Assembly (NCBI GenBank): GCA_021399435.1 | Contig: JAJTUP010000058.1 | Span: 124,001 to 188,000, forward strand | Direction of reading: 5' to 3' | Source: Diaporthe sp. PMI_573 | Lineage: Eukaryota; Ascomycota; Sordariomycetes; Diaporthales; Diaporthaceae | DNA length: 64,000 nt | In this document: positions 42,063-52,004 of the stretch, piece after piece | Layout: each line of letters starts with the position of its first letter | How positions within the stretch are numbered: the first letter of the stretch is position 1 | Notes under the pieces: model-generated | Told to the model about the DNA's origin: nothing | Database searches by the model: none | What the model saw: only the letters and a program-made list of their open reading frames with translations | Position numbers and translations under genes: made by a program

Positions 42063-43115
42063 TCAACCGCAGCTTCCTTCGAAATTAACCCTCGCAGCAC
42101 AGAAATGCCCCCTGATTGCCTTCCTTCTAGCACTGACAGCCCACGCTGTGCCCTCTAGGAACGCCATAAACTCCTCACAAGAATTCGAGTCGCCATACTT
42201 CTCGCGGTACGTTTTCTTCAGCAAAGCTTTGAAGTCCTTGAAGAAGGCTTCTATAGGGTTCAGATCAGGAGAATATGGCGGCAGATATATCAATAGAACG
42301 CCCGCTGCATCACAAAGATCCTTCAGCTGTTGGCAATGGTGCCACGAGGCGTTGTCTAGTATGAGGACTGATCGTGGGCCAGGGAAACGAGTACATTTGG
42401 GCAGCACGCGATCACGAATCCACACCACGAACCCATCAAGACTAGATTGCCCTGGGTATACGAAGGCATCAAGCAGTCCGTCGATCGCGAGGGCAGGGAG
42501 GAGGTGATACCTCTGCCCTCGTTCTAGCCGAGATCTCATCTCTAGTGTTGAGCCCAACGGTGCCCAGCCATATCTTCGAGCGCCATCTCTTTTATCACAA
42601 CCACTCTCGTCAAGGTACACCAGCTGGTCTGGTCTATATTGTTGGAGGTCTTCAATCCAGCTCTCGCGGAGGTCTTCATTGCGCTGGGCGGCAATCAGGC
42701 GCATCTTCTTGTTAGACCACCCGATGGCCTTGAGGTGGCGCGAAACGGTAGATCTCGAGATCTCGAGATCGTGTTCCCAGTATAGGAAATCGCAGATTTC
42801 TTGAAGGTCAGAGTCGGGCTTGTGGGTTAGGAACTCCTTGGTCCTCTGTTGCACAGCTGTTAGCTAACGTACGTATAAGCAGGGCAACGAGAAATAACGA
42901 ACCTCCTCGTGATACGGCTTCATCAGCTGTCTGCCAGCATACGATTGCTTCACCTCTAGGCTTCCTGTGATGGCCCATTTCTTCCGGTTGCGCTGGGCGC
43001 TGCGGCGAGAGCATCCGCTATATTCAGCGATAGCCTCGTTATCAACGCCGCCCTGCAGCAGCAGTTCCATCTTAGCCCGCTGCCAGTGAGAGAGATGTAC
43101 ACCATGAAGAGGCAT
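42063..43115 (-). CDS. DD34E transposase (DDE_3, IS630/Tc1/mariner), intact
   Basis: Complement(42063..42845, 42903..43115), 331 aa. The 57-nt intron has donor GTTCGT (slightly unusual), branch GCTAAC and acceptor GCAACAG. ATG 43115 is preferred; the frame runs upstream only to a GTG. Residues about 10-60 form a helix-turn-helix (LLLQGGVDNEAIAEYSGCSR, RSAQRNRKKW). A second one (FLYWEHDLEISRSTVSRHLK) follows. The catalytic core has YLDESGCDKRDG (D1), VLILDNASWHH (D2) and LPPYSPDLNPIE (E), with 34 residues between the last Asp and Glu. It would cut and rejoin DNA at the element's TIRs in the nucleus. No disabling change seen. Confidence 0.9.
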
Positions 43116-43217
43116 AACGGGCACAACACCAGAATAACAAAGTTCACGATGATTTTGATGATCAAGAGGCTGACCGAGGGGGATCTGGTCAACACGGAAT
43201 CATGCTTTTTTTTTGCC

Positions 43218-43276
43218 TGTGGCCCGTGCCACCCGGATCCCTGCCGGTCGCGACTCACGGATTGCAACGGACAGTG
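43218..43276 (-). repeat. Right terminal inverted repeat
   Basis: Inverted partner of 39335-39393; ends GGACAGTG on the plus strand. Confidence 0.85.
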
Positions 43277-43292
43277 GTCGCCCTTAACTACC

Positions 43293-43437
43293 CCACTTCT
43301 AATCCACGCAAATCCACCCAATCCACCCACGACACCGTCGAGTGCATTCGGTGGATTAGCCAATCCACTGGGATTTTGCCAGTGGAGTGGACAGTGGAAT
43401 CCACGAGTGGATCCACTACGTGGATTGGGTGGAGTGG
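43293..43437. repeat. MITE-like cluster of AATCCAC / GTGGATT repeats
   Basis: Within 145 bp AATCCAC or TGGATT occurs about ten times in both orientations. The two ends are inverted (CCACTTCTAATCCAC versus CCACTCCACCCAATCCAC read from the right). It sits between the transposon's right TIR and the truncated C2H2 gene. Such subterminal repeats are typical of hAT-type MITEs; no target duplication found. Confidence 0.5.
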
Positions 43438-43440
43438 CTT

Positions 43441-44220
43441 TCAACCCTGAAAGTCCTCCAGTTCGAAGGGAGCGTCTTCAGAAGTTGAGTCTGGGAAATC
43501 GGGAAAGACTGGTAAATTTGGATTGATGCTAATGAACCCTAGGGACTCCATGCCGCTATTGGGGCTCTGAGGATCAATGTTCGGGGTCCCAGAAAGGTTG
43601 TTCACAAATTTGGTGCGCAAATTGACGTCGAAGGGCGCCATTTGGGGGTTCCAGCCATAGGTCAAGCCGTCGGTCTCCACATCTAAAAATCCAAATTGCA
43701 TGGCCTGATGGCCCATGATCGAGGATATATCCGGGGAATGTCTGTTATAGTGGTTGTGAGGTCGGCCCATAGGACTGTCGTCATGACCGTGGGCTGGTGG
43801 CATGTGGGCCACCGGTCTATTGACTCTGCCAGATAACATCTGTTGCGCGGTGCCGTTCGCAACATTTGTGGTGTTGGCTGTCAGCCACATTGAAGGAAGA
43901 TTCGGGAAGTCAGTGCGAGCCGGGCCGGCGGCATTGTTCATGAGAACTTGGCTCTGGGCAATAATCACGACGCCTGCGCTCTTACGACAGTTGCGACGAG
44001 CAGCCGGCGGCGATCCAGATTGGTGCAAAGTTCGTTCATGACGAAGGAGGAGATCACGCCTGCCGAAGCAGCGTTTGCATGCTTGGCACTCGAATGGCTT
44101 CTCCTTCGTGTGGGACCTTTTATGTCTGTTCAGGTGCGCCAAGCGGGTGAACGCTCCTTGACAAATGGGACAAGTATGAGGACGGGGTTTTGCGGACTTG
44201 AGAGGCGGTAGATCTGCCAT
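43441..44220 (-). CDS. C2H2 zinc-finger transcription factor, probably 3'-truncated
   Basis: 259 aa from ATG 44220. Residues about 17-70 are two tandem C2H2 fingers (CPICQGAFTRLAHLNRHKRS, then CQACKRCFGRRDLLLRHERT), a pair typical of fungal C2H2 factors that go on to a fungal_trans domain of several hundred residues. Here the protein ends FELEDFQG and a stop exactly where the MITE-like repeat begins, so the C-terminal regulatory domain is probably cut away. The remaining part is His/Pro/Asn-rich. DNA binding could persist; activation probably not. Confidence 0.75.
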   Translation of the reverse strand: MADLPPLKSAKPRPHTCPICQGAFTRLAHLNRHKRSHTKEKPFECQACKRCFGRRDLLLRHERTLHQSGSPPAARRNCRKSAGVVIIAQSQVLMNNAAGPARTDFPNLPSMWLTANTTNVANGTAQQMLSGRVNRPVAHMPPAHGHDDSPMGRPHNHYNRHSPDISSIMGHQAMQFGFLDVETDGLTYGWNPQMAPFDVNLRTKFVNNLSGTPNIDPQSPNSGMESLGFISINPNLPVFPDFPDSTSEDAPFELEDFQG

Positions 44221-44827
44221 TGCTGTCTCGGTATTAACGGTTATGATTCAAGTTTCTACACTATTGAGGTAATTTGCAAGTTGCTGACAATGTCAGGCTA
44301 CGGAGGGGAAGTTTAGTGGACATGTGGCCTACCAGTTTCTTCAACCTGGAGACCTGAGTTGGACAAGTTGGCAGTCGACATGGCAGCAGAGTCAAGGTCC
44401 TGTCCAGCGTCGTTATCCAAAGCGTGTACTTTTGTACGAGTTTCCAGTAGATCGGTTTCGTGGAGCATGGTATTGTGGCTTAAAAGGGTGGCAATGCTGG
44501 GAGGAATTTTATTGATGCGTCGTAATCCAATCCACAGCGCCGAGGTCACGCTAGGGGCAAGGAACACATGTGTTCTCCAGACTGTTTGGGGAAGCGGGTT
44601 AATTAAGGCCGTCCAGGTCGAGGTCGGAGGCTCAGGCAGGGCCACCCAACCAGAACCTCGGGTTGGGGCCAACGTGACATGAACCGTGCAGACATTGCGA
44701 CACGTGATCACTACGATTCTGCTTTGCGTCAATGGCGTGACCGGGACCCAAATCTCCCACCTCAAAGCCAAACAATGTGGCTCCGTCTCTCCCGCACAAA
44801 CTCAAACAACATCTGTCAGTTCGAAGT
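44221..44827. other. Upstream region of the C2H2 gene
   Basis: Contains an open minus-strand frame (44313-44771) without ATG and without recognisable content. Otherwise probable promoter sequence shared with the divergent ORF at 44828. Confidence 0.3.
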
Positions 44828-45040
44828 ATGAGCGCGCCTGCGCAATTCCACTTCCAGCCCTTCCGACCTGAAGATCTTGTCGAGAGCCTCGGGATCGCGT
44901 TTAAAGCCCTGGAAAAAGCAAGACCTGAACTCGAATCTTCCGACGACCCCGTTGATCAATCATACAAGTGGCTCTGTGGAGACCAATTAGTCCAAAATGA
45001 GTGTTCAGGCAACCTACAGACTAGAGCCTATGGAGTATGA
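44828..45040 (+). CDS. Truncated ORF, unrecognised
   Basis: The frame from ATG 44828 encodes MSAPAQFHFQPFRPEDLVES, LGIAFKALEKARPELESS, then SYKWLCGDQLVQNE. It looks like a genuine protein start (ordered, helix-rich). After QNE the frame loses sense; an overlapping frame at 45000-45107 (MSVQATYRLEPMEYDDDAAN) may be the next part, shifted. About 40 bp further lies the hAT left end, so the gene was probably cut by that insertion. Confidence 0.35.
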   Translation: MSAPAQFHFQPFRPEDLVESLGIAFKALEKARPELESSDDPVDQSYKWLCGDQLVQNECSGNLQTRAYGV

Positions 45041-45143
45041 TGACGATGCTGCGAATCGTATCCTACATTCGTTTATGGAAGCCACACGCCCCCGGGATTT
45101 TTAAAATGATCAACACTACTTGTATGAGTCGGAATGCCACTGA

Positions 45144-47616
45144 TAGTGATGTTGTACAGTTTGTACAACCTTGTTGTACGTACGTACGTACAGGAAGAAA
45201 ATGTACGTACATGTACTATGTACGTACGACTGAGCCCACTATATTCCAAATCAGGTAATTTATGGGTCATGCCGTACAAGTACGGAGCTGTACAAAACTT
45301 TGCCAGCTTAACAACTCAGCGTTACTCTGCCATTCTCTCCCAATTGAGCGCATCGCCAAAAAAGATGGCCCCTGCCAAAGCTGACGCTGCCTTCATTTGG
45401 CGACAGTTTATCGACCTCGGCCGCTCGAACCCCAAGAAAAGCAAGCGATACAGATGCCGTCACTGCCAGAAGGACTTTGCAGCGACCTCTGTTGGGAGGC
45501 CGAAAGAGCACCTCGCTGCGTGTGACAAATGGCAAGCTACGCAGCGACAAGAGCGCCAAGCTCGAGATAACGCCGGCTATCTTCCCTCATATTCTGAAGC
45601 TGTACAAAATAAGATAACGGAGGTCGGAATTCAGCATATCTCTCAGGACGAGAGCCGCAGTTTCGCCTATGATGCCGCCGCTGCTGTAATCGCCGGCGGT
45701 CGCCCCTTCAGCCTCTTCGAGAGCCGTCGTTGGCGTTATTTCTTCACTCGCATTAAGCCTGGCTGGAAGCCCCCTAGCCGTGCCGTCATCACGCGAATTC
45801 TTCCCGAGTTCTATCAGGAAATCTATGACGAGGTTTTCAAACGTATTACCAGCTCGGAATGGTTCAACATCATATTTGACGCCTCCGATAATGTCTCGGG
45901 CCACAGGATCGTTAATATCTCGGTACAGGTACCAGACGGCCCGGCCTTCTACTGGAAAACACTTGACACGGGAGACGAACAGCACACGGCAGAGAACTGG
46001 GTGCGGCTGATCTGGGGAGAAATGCAGCAACTGTGCGGCGGCGATCTCTCCAGGATCAATTCTATCTGTACGGATACCGAAAATACGATGCGCTCTGTAC
46101 ACAACCTGCTAGGGGGATTCCCAGAGCTCTCACACATCAACTTCTCTCTGTGCGATTCTCACGGCCTTCAGCTTCTGATTAAAGATATTCTTCTTCTTCC
46201 CTTCTTCGAGGATCTCTTTAACAACGTCAGCACCCTGCTCGTGTTCTTCTCACGGTCTAAATTACAATTACAAAGATTGAGAATGTGCCAGCGCACAAGG
46301 TGGAACGGAGTAACTCGCGCGCTGATCAGAAGGTACCGGTGAATTGTTAGCTGCGACTGAGAAATTGATATACTAACCTGCTCGTTCCGAACAGTATAAT
46401 TACACGCTGGGGTTCCCAGTACAATTCTTTCTTCTCCCTCCTCCGTTCTCGAGACCCTGCCAGAGACTGGTCTGTTCGAAAAGATGTACGGGATGAGTTG
46501 CGATCTCAAGATTGCCCCGTTCTCCTGCCCGAAGCGGTTCGGATCATCAAAGACAGCAGCTTCTGGCTAGAACTCGAGGCTGCGATCGCTGTGCTGAAAC
46601 CGGTGAACGACTTTCAACACGCTTCTGAGGCTGATGGGGCGGGAATTGCACACGTTGTAAATCGCTGGCTGCAAATCAAAAGCAAATGGGCTGAGATGAG
46701 AGAGGCTGATCAGTTCCCTGATATTCCGTGGGACGATATTGACGCTATATTCAAAGCTAGGCTTGATAAGCAAACGTACGATATACATTGGATCGCCGAT
46801 GCCCTCCGGCCTGATACAACAGGTCCAAACTCGAAACTTCCGCCTAGCGTCTTTGCACGCGTACAAGAATATTTGCAGAAACAGCTGGAAAATGACGACG
46901 AGTATCACCGTGCCCTCTCCGAATTCACACACTTCCGAATGCGTACAGGCGGCCCAGACGGCTTATTCAATAAGCACAGCGCTGTATACGACGATGGCTT
47001 CAGGCCAGCAATGGCGTGGCAGTGCCTCCTCAACCAGGGCTCGATTCTGGCTAGAGTAGCTGTGAAGGTAATGAACACGCTTGCAAACTCCGTACCTTCA
47101 GAACGAAGTTTCTCTGCTATCAGTTTCATACACACGAAAGCTCGAAATCGCCTTACGCCCATGCACGCGGACATGCAGGCCTTCATTTTTATGAATGATC
47201 GCGTATTAGATCGCCTTAATGATCAGAAGTACACGCATAAAAAGCGCTGGGCGGATCTTGAGGAGAAGGACTGGCTGGAACTTGAAGATTCGTACCTCGA
47301 GTTGTTTGTGAATGCGCAGGGCAAGAAGGTCTGGATGGATGGTGTGATGGCCTCTGCCAATGGAGATTTCGAGTGGGAAGGTGTCTTACAGTCGACAGGT
47401 GATATATTGGGGGTTGGTACTGAAGTGGAATCAGTGGTTGGAGACTAGAGTGACAGGAGACCAGGACCGTATGAATGCTCGTACTCAACTATTGCCTAAA
47501 AAGGAAGGAGGAAATTTGTATGGTACAATTTTGTACGTACAGAAAAGTTGTACGTACGTACAGCTACCCAAAATACAGTACGTACGTACGTACGTGTACA
47601 GAAAAATGCATCACTA
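45144..47616 (+). mobile_element. hAT transposon with intact transposase
   Basis: About 2.47 kb. Both ends read TAGTGATG inwards (45144-45151 and, inverted, 47609-47616), fitting the hAT terminal consensus (C/T)A(A/G)NG. Just inside both ends lie dense GTAC/GTACGTAC motifs (45155-45235 and 47535-47600), the usual clustered subterminal transposase sites. The two-exon transposase gene is intact. The 8-bp flanks (GCCACTGA and GCTACGAC) agree at only four positions, so no clear target duplication. On the right it abuts a Copia ORF that has lost its 5' part. Confidence 0.75.
45365..47448 (+). CDS. hAT transposase (BED finger, DUF659, dimerisation domain), intact
   Basis: Join(45365..46332, 46395..47448), 673 aa. 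The intron has GTACCG, branch CTAAC and CGAACAG and keeps the frame. Residues about 25-50 (YRCRHCQKDFAATSVGRPKE, then HLAAC) are a BED-type zinc finger. WFNIIFDASDNVSGHRIVNI and ICTDTENTMRSV are the DUF659 part of the RNase H fold with catalytic Asp residues. CQRTRWNGVTRAL is the conserved TRWNS-type block. ANSVPSERSFSAISFIHTKA, RNRLTPMHADMQAFI is the hAT dimerisation region. An upstream in-frame ATG (45269) would add 32 residues. It acts in the nucleus on the TAGTGATG ends. No damage seen. Confidence 0.9.
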
Positions 47617-50600
47617 GCTACGACCAGTACTTGGCCCTCCGGCGAGAGGACCCGAAAGTCAGCCTGGATTCCTCACGTGCCGACGAAGCCACCATAAAGT
47701 TCGGCAAAGGGCCACATTCCTCGTCAAAAGGCACAACCACCATTGCAACGCCGCTCGGGGATATCACGTTTCACGTGATAGATGCCTCGACCCCTTTCCT
47801 ATTCTCGATTAAGGATATGGACGCCCTTGGTGTGTTTCTCCGAAACACCACCAACGAGCTGGTACAACGCCGGCCCGACGGCACCGAGATAGTCATCCCG
47901 GTGACGAGAAAGTGGGGCCACCCGTGGTTTTCTCCCTTTGGGCACGGTCCCGCTTCCATGGCTACTTTCTTTACCGAAATAGAGCTTCGACGACTACATC
48001 GCCGGTTTGGGCACCCTTCGGTTGACCGGCTAAACCGCCTCCTGGCCAACGCTGGCCACCCGACGGAGACAGCGGCTCTGGAAGCCGTATCCAAGTTTTG
48101 CCACCTTTGCCAGCTAAATGCCGACGCCCCTAAACGGTTCAAATTCACGTTAAAAGACGACATCGACTTCAATTATGAACTACTGGTTGACGTCATGTAC
48201 CTGAAGGGTCGCCCAACGCTACACGCAGTAGACTCGGGCACTTCTTTTCAAGCCGCTCGCTTCCTCGAATCCCTTTCCGCCAAAGATACGTGGGAGGCAC
48301 TCCGGATGATGTGGATAGACAGCTATTTGGGACCCCCTGATTGGCTGGTCCACGATGCCGGCACCAACTTCGCCTCCGCAGAGCTTAGAAACGAGGCCAG
48401 GCTAATGGGCATTACCTGTAAGCAGGTCCCTACGGAAGCCCATTGGTCGGTGGGCAAGGTGGAAAGGTATCACCGCCCGTTACGCCGTGCTTTCGATATC
48501 CTCTACGCCGAGCTATCCGGATCGTTCACCGACGACGCTATCCTTCAGATGGCTGTGAAGGCCGTCAACGATACCGCCGGGCCAGACGGGCTGGTACCCA
48601 CACTGCTCGTTTTTGGTGCTTTTCCCCGGATGAACACCGATTCGCCCCCTTCCCAGTCAACTCTGAAGAGGGCGGAAGCTATCGCCAAAGCCACAAAAGC
48701 GCTTCGGAAGGCCTCGGCGGAGCGGCAGCTCAACGCCGCACTTCACAGCCGCAACGGGCCTGACGTCACCCACCAGCTAACGTTGCCACTGCAAAGCGAC
48801 GTTCGGGTATGGCGGGAAAAGGAGGGCTGGCAAGGGCCATTTAAACTGCTAGCCACGGAAGGGCACGACGTCACGGTCGACCTGCCCAACGGCCCTGTGA
48901 AATTCCGGTCGACGGCCGTTCAGCCATACTATCGTGAAGAGCCCGGCCCAGGGCCGGAACCCCCAGACGACGCCGCCAACGGCCACGCCACGCCCCCGGC
49001 AGGCACCCTGGGAAGCCATCCTGCAGAAGGTGGCACAATTCACGTTTGGGGCGACGCCCCTCCGGCACCCCGCCGCCGCGGCCGCCCACGGCGCCTTACT
49101 GCCAGCCCATATGCTATGCTGTCACAAAAAGAAGAAAACGACTTCGAGCTGGCGACGAAGCTACGATCGGATGGCATTATCACGACGCCCGGCGCCCCAT
49201 TCGAAGAATCTGACGCTTCCGAGATAGACAATCTGGTGGCACGTGACGTCTTCAACTTCGAGCGTTTCAACCCTATTACCCACAGGGCTATTCGGCTATT
49301 CAAGTCCCGTATGGTACGTGAAGTCAAGAATAAGAGCACTAAACCGTACGAGAAGTCACGCCTTGTGGTTCAGGGGTACAACGACGTGGGCAAGAAGGAT
49401 ATCCTCACCCAATCGCCGACAATTCAACGGGTCAGCCAACGGCTGATTACGGCGCTTGCCCCGTCCCTATTACAGAAAGGGATGGTGGTTGAACTTCGCG
49501 ATGTCACCCAGGCATACCCTCAGTCAAAATCGAGGCTATTCCGGCCGATTCTGGCCCAATTACCCACAGAGCTAAGGCCACGATACCCTCCGGGCACGAT
49601 TATGAGGGTGATAAAACCCCTATACGGCATCGCCGAGGCGGGCGTACACTGGTGGGCAACGTACCATCGCCACCACCGTGAACAGCTAAAGATGAGGATG
49701 TCGACTTTTGACCCGTGCCTTCTCGTCACGGAAGGCCCGGCAGAATCGTTTGGGCTAGTGGGCATGCAAACCGACGATACCCTCGTTCTCGGGACCCCGG
49801 CGTTTTCGGCCAGAGAAGAAAAGAAGATCCAGAAGGCCAAGATCGTCTGCAAGCCGAAAACGACCCTCACGCCTACCAGCCCCATCGACTACAATGGCAC
49901 CCGGCTATCGCTTCACGAGGATGGATCTCTTGACGTCAACCAGAAGGGCCAGGCAGAGAAGATCGCGATAATCGACCGGAAGTCACCTGACCGGGCACAA
50001 CGCTACCTTGAACAAAGGGCCCGTGGGGCGTATATAGCCTCTATCTGCCAACCGGAAGCCACGTTTGACCTCTCCGTCGCCGCCCAAGCCCAATTGCCCA
50101 TAGACGAGGACTGTACCAAGCTGAATAAGCGACTTGGGTGGCAAATCGACAACCTCGCTCGTGGGCTCAGATACGTACCCCTTGACCTAACTATCGCCAA
50201 GCTAATCGTCTTCGTCGATGGGTCGTTTGCTAATAACCGAGATCTGAGCTCGCAAATCGGTTTCGTACTCGCGTTGGCCAACGAGGAGCCGAACGGCAAT
50301 AGTACCCAGCAGAAGATACGTGGTAACATCTTGCACTGGTCCTCGACTAAGTGTAAAAGGGTGACCCGAAGCGTGCTAGCGTCAGAGATATACGGCATGG
50401 CCAGTGGTTTTGACAGCGCCGCCGTGGTATGCGCCACGCTTCACCTCATTACCGACCAACTAGGGCTTCCCCGGGTGCCCCTCGTCGTCTGTACCGACTC
50501 GTACTCGCTATACGAGTGCCTGGTCAAGCTAGGGACCACCAAAGAGAAGAGGCTGATGGTAGATATTCTCGCCCTCCGCCAGTCGTACGAGAGGAGGGAG

Positions 50601-50795
50601 ATTAGCGAGATCCGGTGGATCCACGGCGACGATAACCCGGCAGACGCCCTGACGAAGTCATCACCAAACAAGGCGCTGGAACGCTTTGTGTCAACAAACA
50701 AGGCGCTGGAACGCTTTGTGTCAACAAACGAGCTGGCGGTGCGTATCGAAGGGTTTGTGGACCGCCCTCACTTGGCCAGCCGGGACAGCCAATAG
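47617..50795 (+). CDS. Copia polyprotein (integrase, reverse transcriptase, RNase H), 5'-truncated
   Basis: About 1,060 residues in one frame. GKGPHSSSKGTTTIATPLGD is the C-terminal half of the protease region. HRRFGHPSVDRLNRLL with CHLCQ is the integrase HHCC zinc motif. LLVDVMYLKGRPTLHAVDS and DAGTNFASAELRNEA are the integrase core (rve). VELRDVTQAYPQSK and MQTDDTLVLG are RT motifs, with QTDD in place of YxDD as in some fungal Copia elements. FVDGSFANNRDLSSQIGFVL, ASEIYGM, CTDSYSLYE and HGDDNPADALTK form RNase H. A 30-bp in-frame tandem duplication lies near the C-terminus (50666-50725). The ORF cannot start normally because gag is missing. Confidence 0.9.
50666..50725 (+). repeat. Exact 30-bp tandem duplication inside the Copia ORF
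   Basis: Two identical units encode NKALERFVST twice. The frame is kept, and exact identity points to a recent slippage event. Confidence 0.9.
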
Positions 50796-50809
50796 GAGGG
50801 CGCCTACGG

Positions 50810-51380
50810 GATCGTTAGGGCACGCCGGAAGGGCCCAACGATCATTTGGGTGTTTGGGGCTTTGTGGGCTTTTTAGCCGGTAACGGCGTTCTTTTGGGCA
50901 TACTTCTTTTAAACGTTTAAAAGACTGCCAGTGTGGGTTTGGTGACCGTTGAAGGGACCGCATGCCCGGCCCGGCTGTGGCCAATCAGAAGGGCCGGTCT
51001 GGCTTAGTCAGCAGAAGGGCTGGCTACTACACCAAGTGCTTCGGCGCCCACGATGGCGATAGCTTCTTCTTCCTTCCGTAGCAAGAATCGAACCCGTACC
51101 CAGAATAGTACGGTGGTTCCCTTTGCTCGCCCCTATTTGCACGTGCAAAGATCCCCTGACCTACGGTATCAGGGCCGTACCAACACATTCAAAGATTTAC
51201 TTAAACCTAATTATGAATAACAGAACTCGAGCAGCTTCGGGTCTATGTAGGCACTAGAGTCATCCAAGCCGTGGCTCACGGCCGTACTTTTTCCCAGCAT
51301 CATCCCAGCACGCCCCGCGCAACAACACGGCAGGACAAATCGCCTGGAAGATGTGAAAGTGGTTGTCGGTTGCGGGGCAC
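50810..51380. other. Post-Copia region and shared 22-bp motif
   Basis: Possible 3' LTR/UTR sequence up to about 51200. At 51343-51367 the run CTGGAAGATGTGAAAGTGG is shared with 7746-7764 on the same strand. No gene recognised. Confidence 0.35.
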
Positions 51381-51434
51381 TTGGCAGCGGTCAGGGATGT
51401 CAACGATACCGGTAATGATTGGTTGAGCAGAGCA

Positions 51435-51745
51435 AGCCACTTGACGCTACAGGCCTCTATCACGCTGCAAGATTTTGTCACGGTCCGGGATCCCAGCATA
51501 TCACAGGATTTTATCATGATGGAGGCTTTTGGCACGCTGCAGTATTTCGGCACGCTGAAGGATTTCACGCTCCGAAATCTGTCACAATCCGATTGCGGCA
51601 CGCTTTTGTCGGCGCTATATGGTGCATATCAGCATGCATCAGGATTGTGGCACAAATGAGACTTCTATCACTCTACAGGATTTCAGCACGTGTCAGGTTT
51701 CCAGCACGACTCAGGATTATATCATGGTAAGGGATTTAGCGCTAA
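51435..51745 (+). repeat. Degenerate 18-bp tandem array
   Basis: Units of 15-20 bp, mostly 18, fit CGCTNCAGGATTTCAGCA. Examples are CGCTGCAAGATTTTGTCA, CGCTGCAGTATTTCGGCA, CTCTACAGGATTTCAGCA, CGTGTCAGGTTTCCAGCA and CGACTCAGGATTATATCA. About nine units lie in 51435-51600 and five in 51655-51735. The 18-bp period keeps frames open and gives a six-residue periodicity (TLQDFV-like). A minus-strand copy is at about 9052-9100. Confidence 0.7.
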
Positions 51746-52004
51746 GATCACCTGACAGCACTTTATGTTACGTTCGGACTACCTGGCCCTTGGTGGCCCG
51801 ACTTCTTCCGGGCTGAGATAACGCGCCAATCAGAACAGTCTCACAAGTGCCGGGGCAAATTTCAGCCGAAAGACGCGCGGAATCGGACCACGTGCCAATG
51901 AGAACGTTCACTGCCTGAGCAGATTTCAGTCATGACCGGAAAAGCCTGTTCACGGGTTCAGGTCTTGATGTTTTCGATCTTGCGTTTCCACGCATTCTCC
52001 CCGG

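Larger units (their letters stand above)
39335..43276. mobile_element. Two-gene DNA transposon, Tc1/mariner-IS630 superfamily, with TIRs
   Basis: A 3,942-bp unit is bounded by inverted repeats at 39335-39393 and 43218-43276. The outer 33 bp are identical, the middle has a few mismatches and the inner 17 bp are identical again. Inside are two convergent genes. One (plus strand, 39502-41864) encodes a 767-aa protein of unknown role. The other (minus strand, 42063-43115) encodes an intact DD34E transposase. Both have one intron, and no stop or frameshift is seen in either. No TA duplication is present directly outside the repeats, unlike usual Tc1/mariner. Intact genes and similar TIRs suggest a recently mobile or still competent copy. 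Confidence 0.85.
47617..50810 (+). mobile_element. Ty1/Copia retrotransposon, 5'-truncated
   Basis: The pol frame is open from 47475 (inside the hAT end) to the TAG at 50793. The first Copia residues are ITSYDQYLAL at about 47610, in mid-protease, so gag, the protease active site and the 5' LTR are absent. A purine tract (AGGAGGG) follows the stop at about 50794-50800, as a polypurine tract would. Downstream sequence to about 51200 may be 3' LTR, but without the 5' copy its limits cannot be set. Confidence 0.8.

Noticed and set aside
47475..47610. First 45 codons of the Copia ORF as part of the polyprotein
   Set aside because: They derive from the GTAC-rich right end of the hAT element, not from Copia.
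51080..51125. Possible tRNA on the minus strand (GGGTTCGATTC T-loop-like run)
   Set aside because: The T-arm pairs poorly, and no acceptor stem, D-arm or anticodon arm can be built around it.
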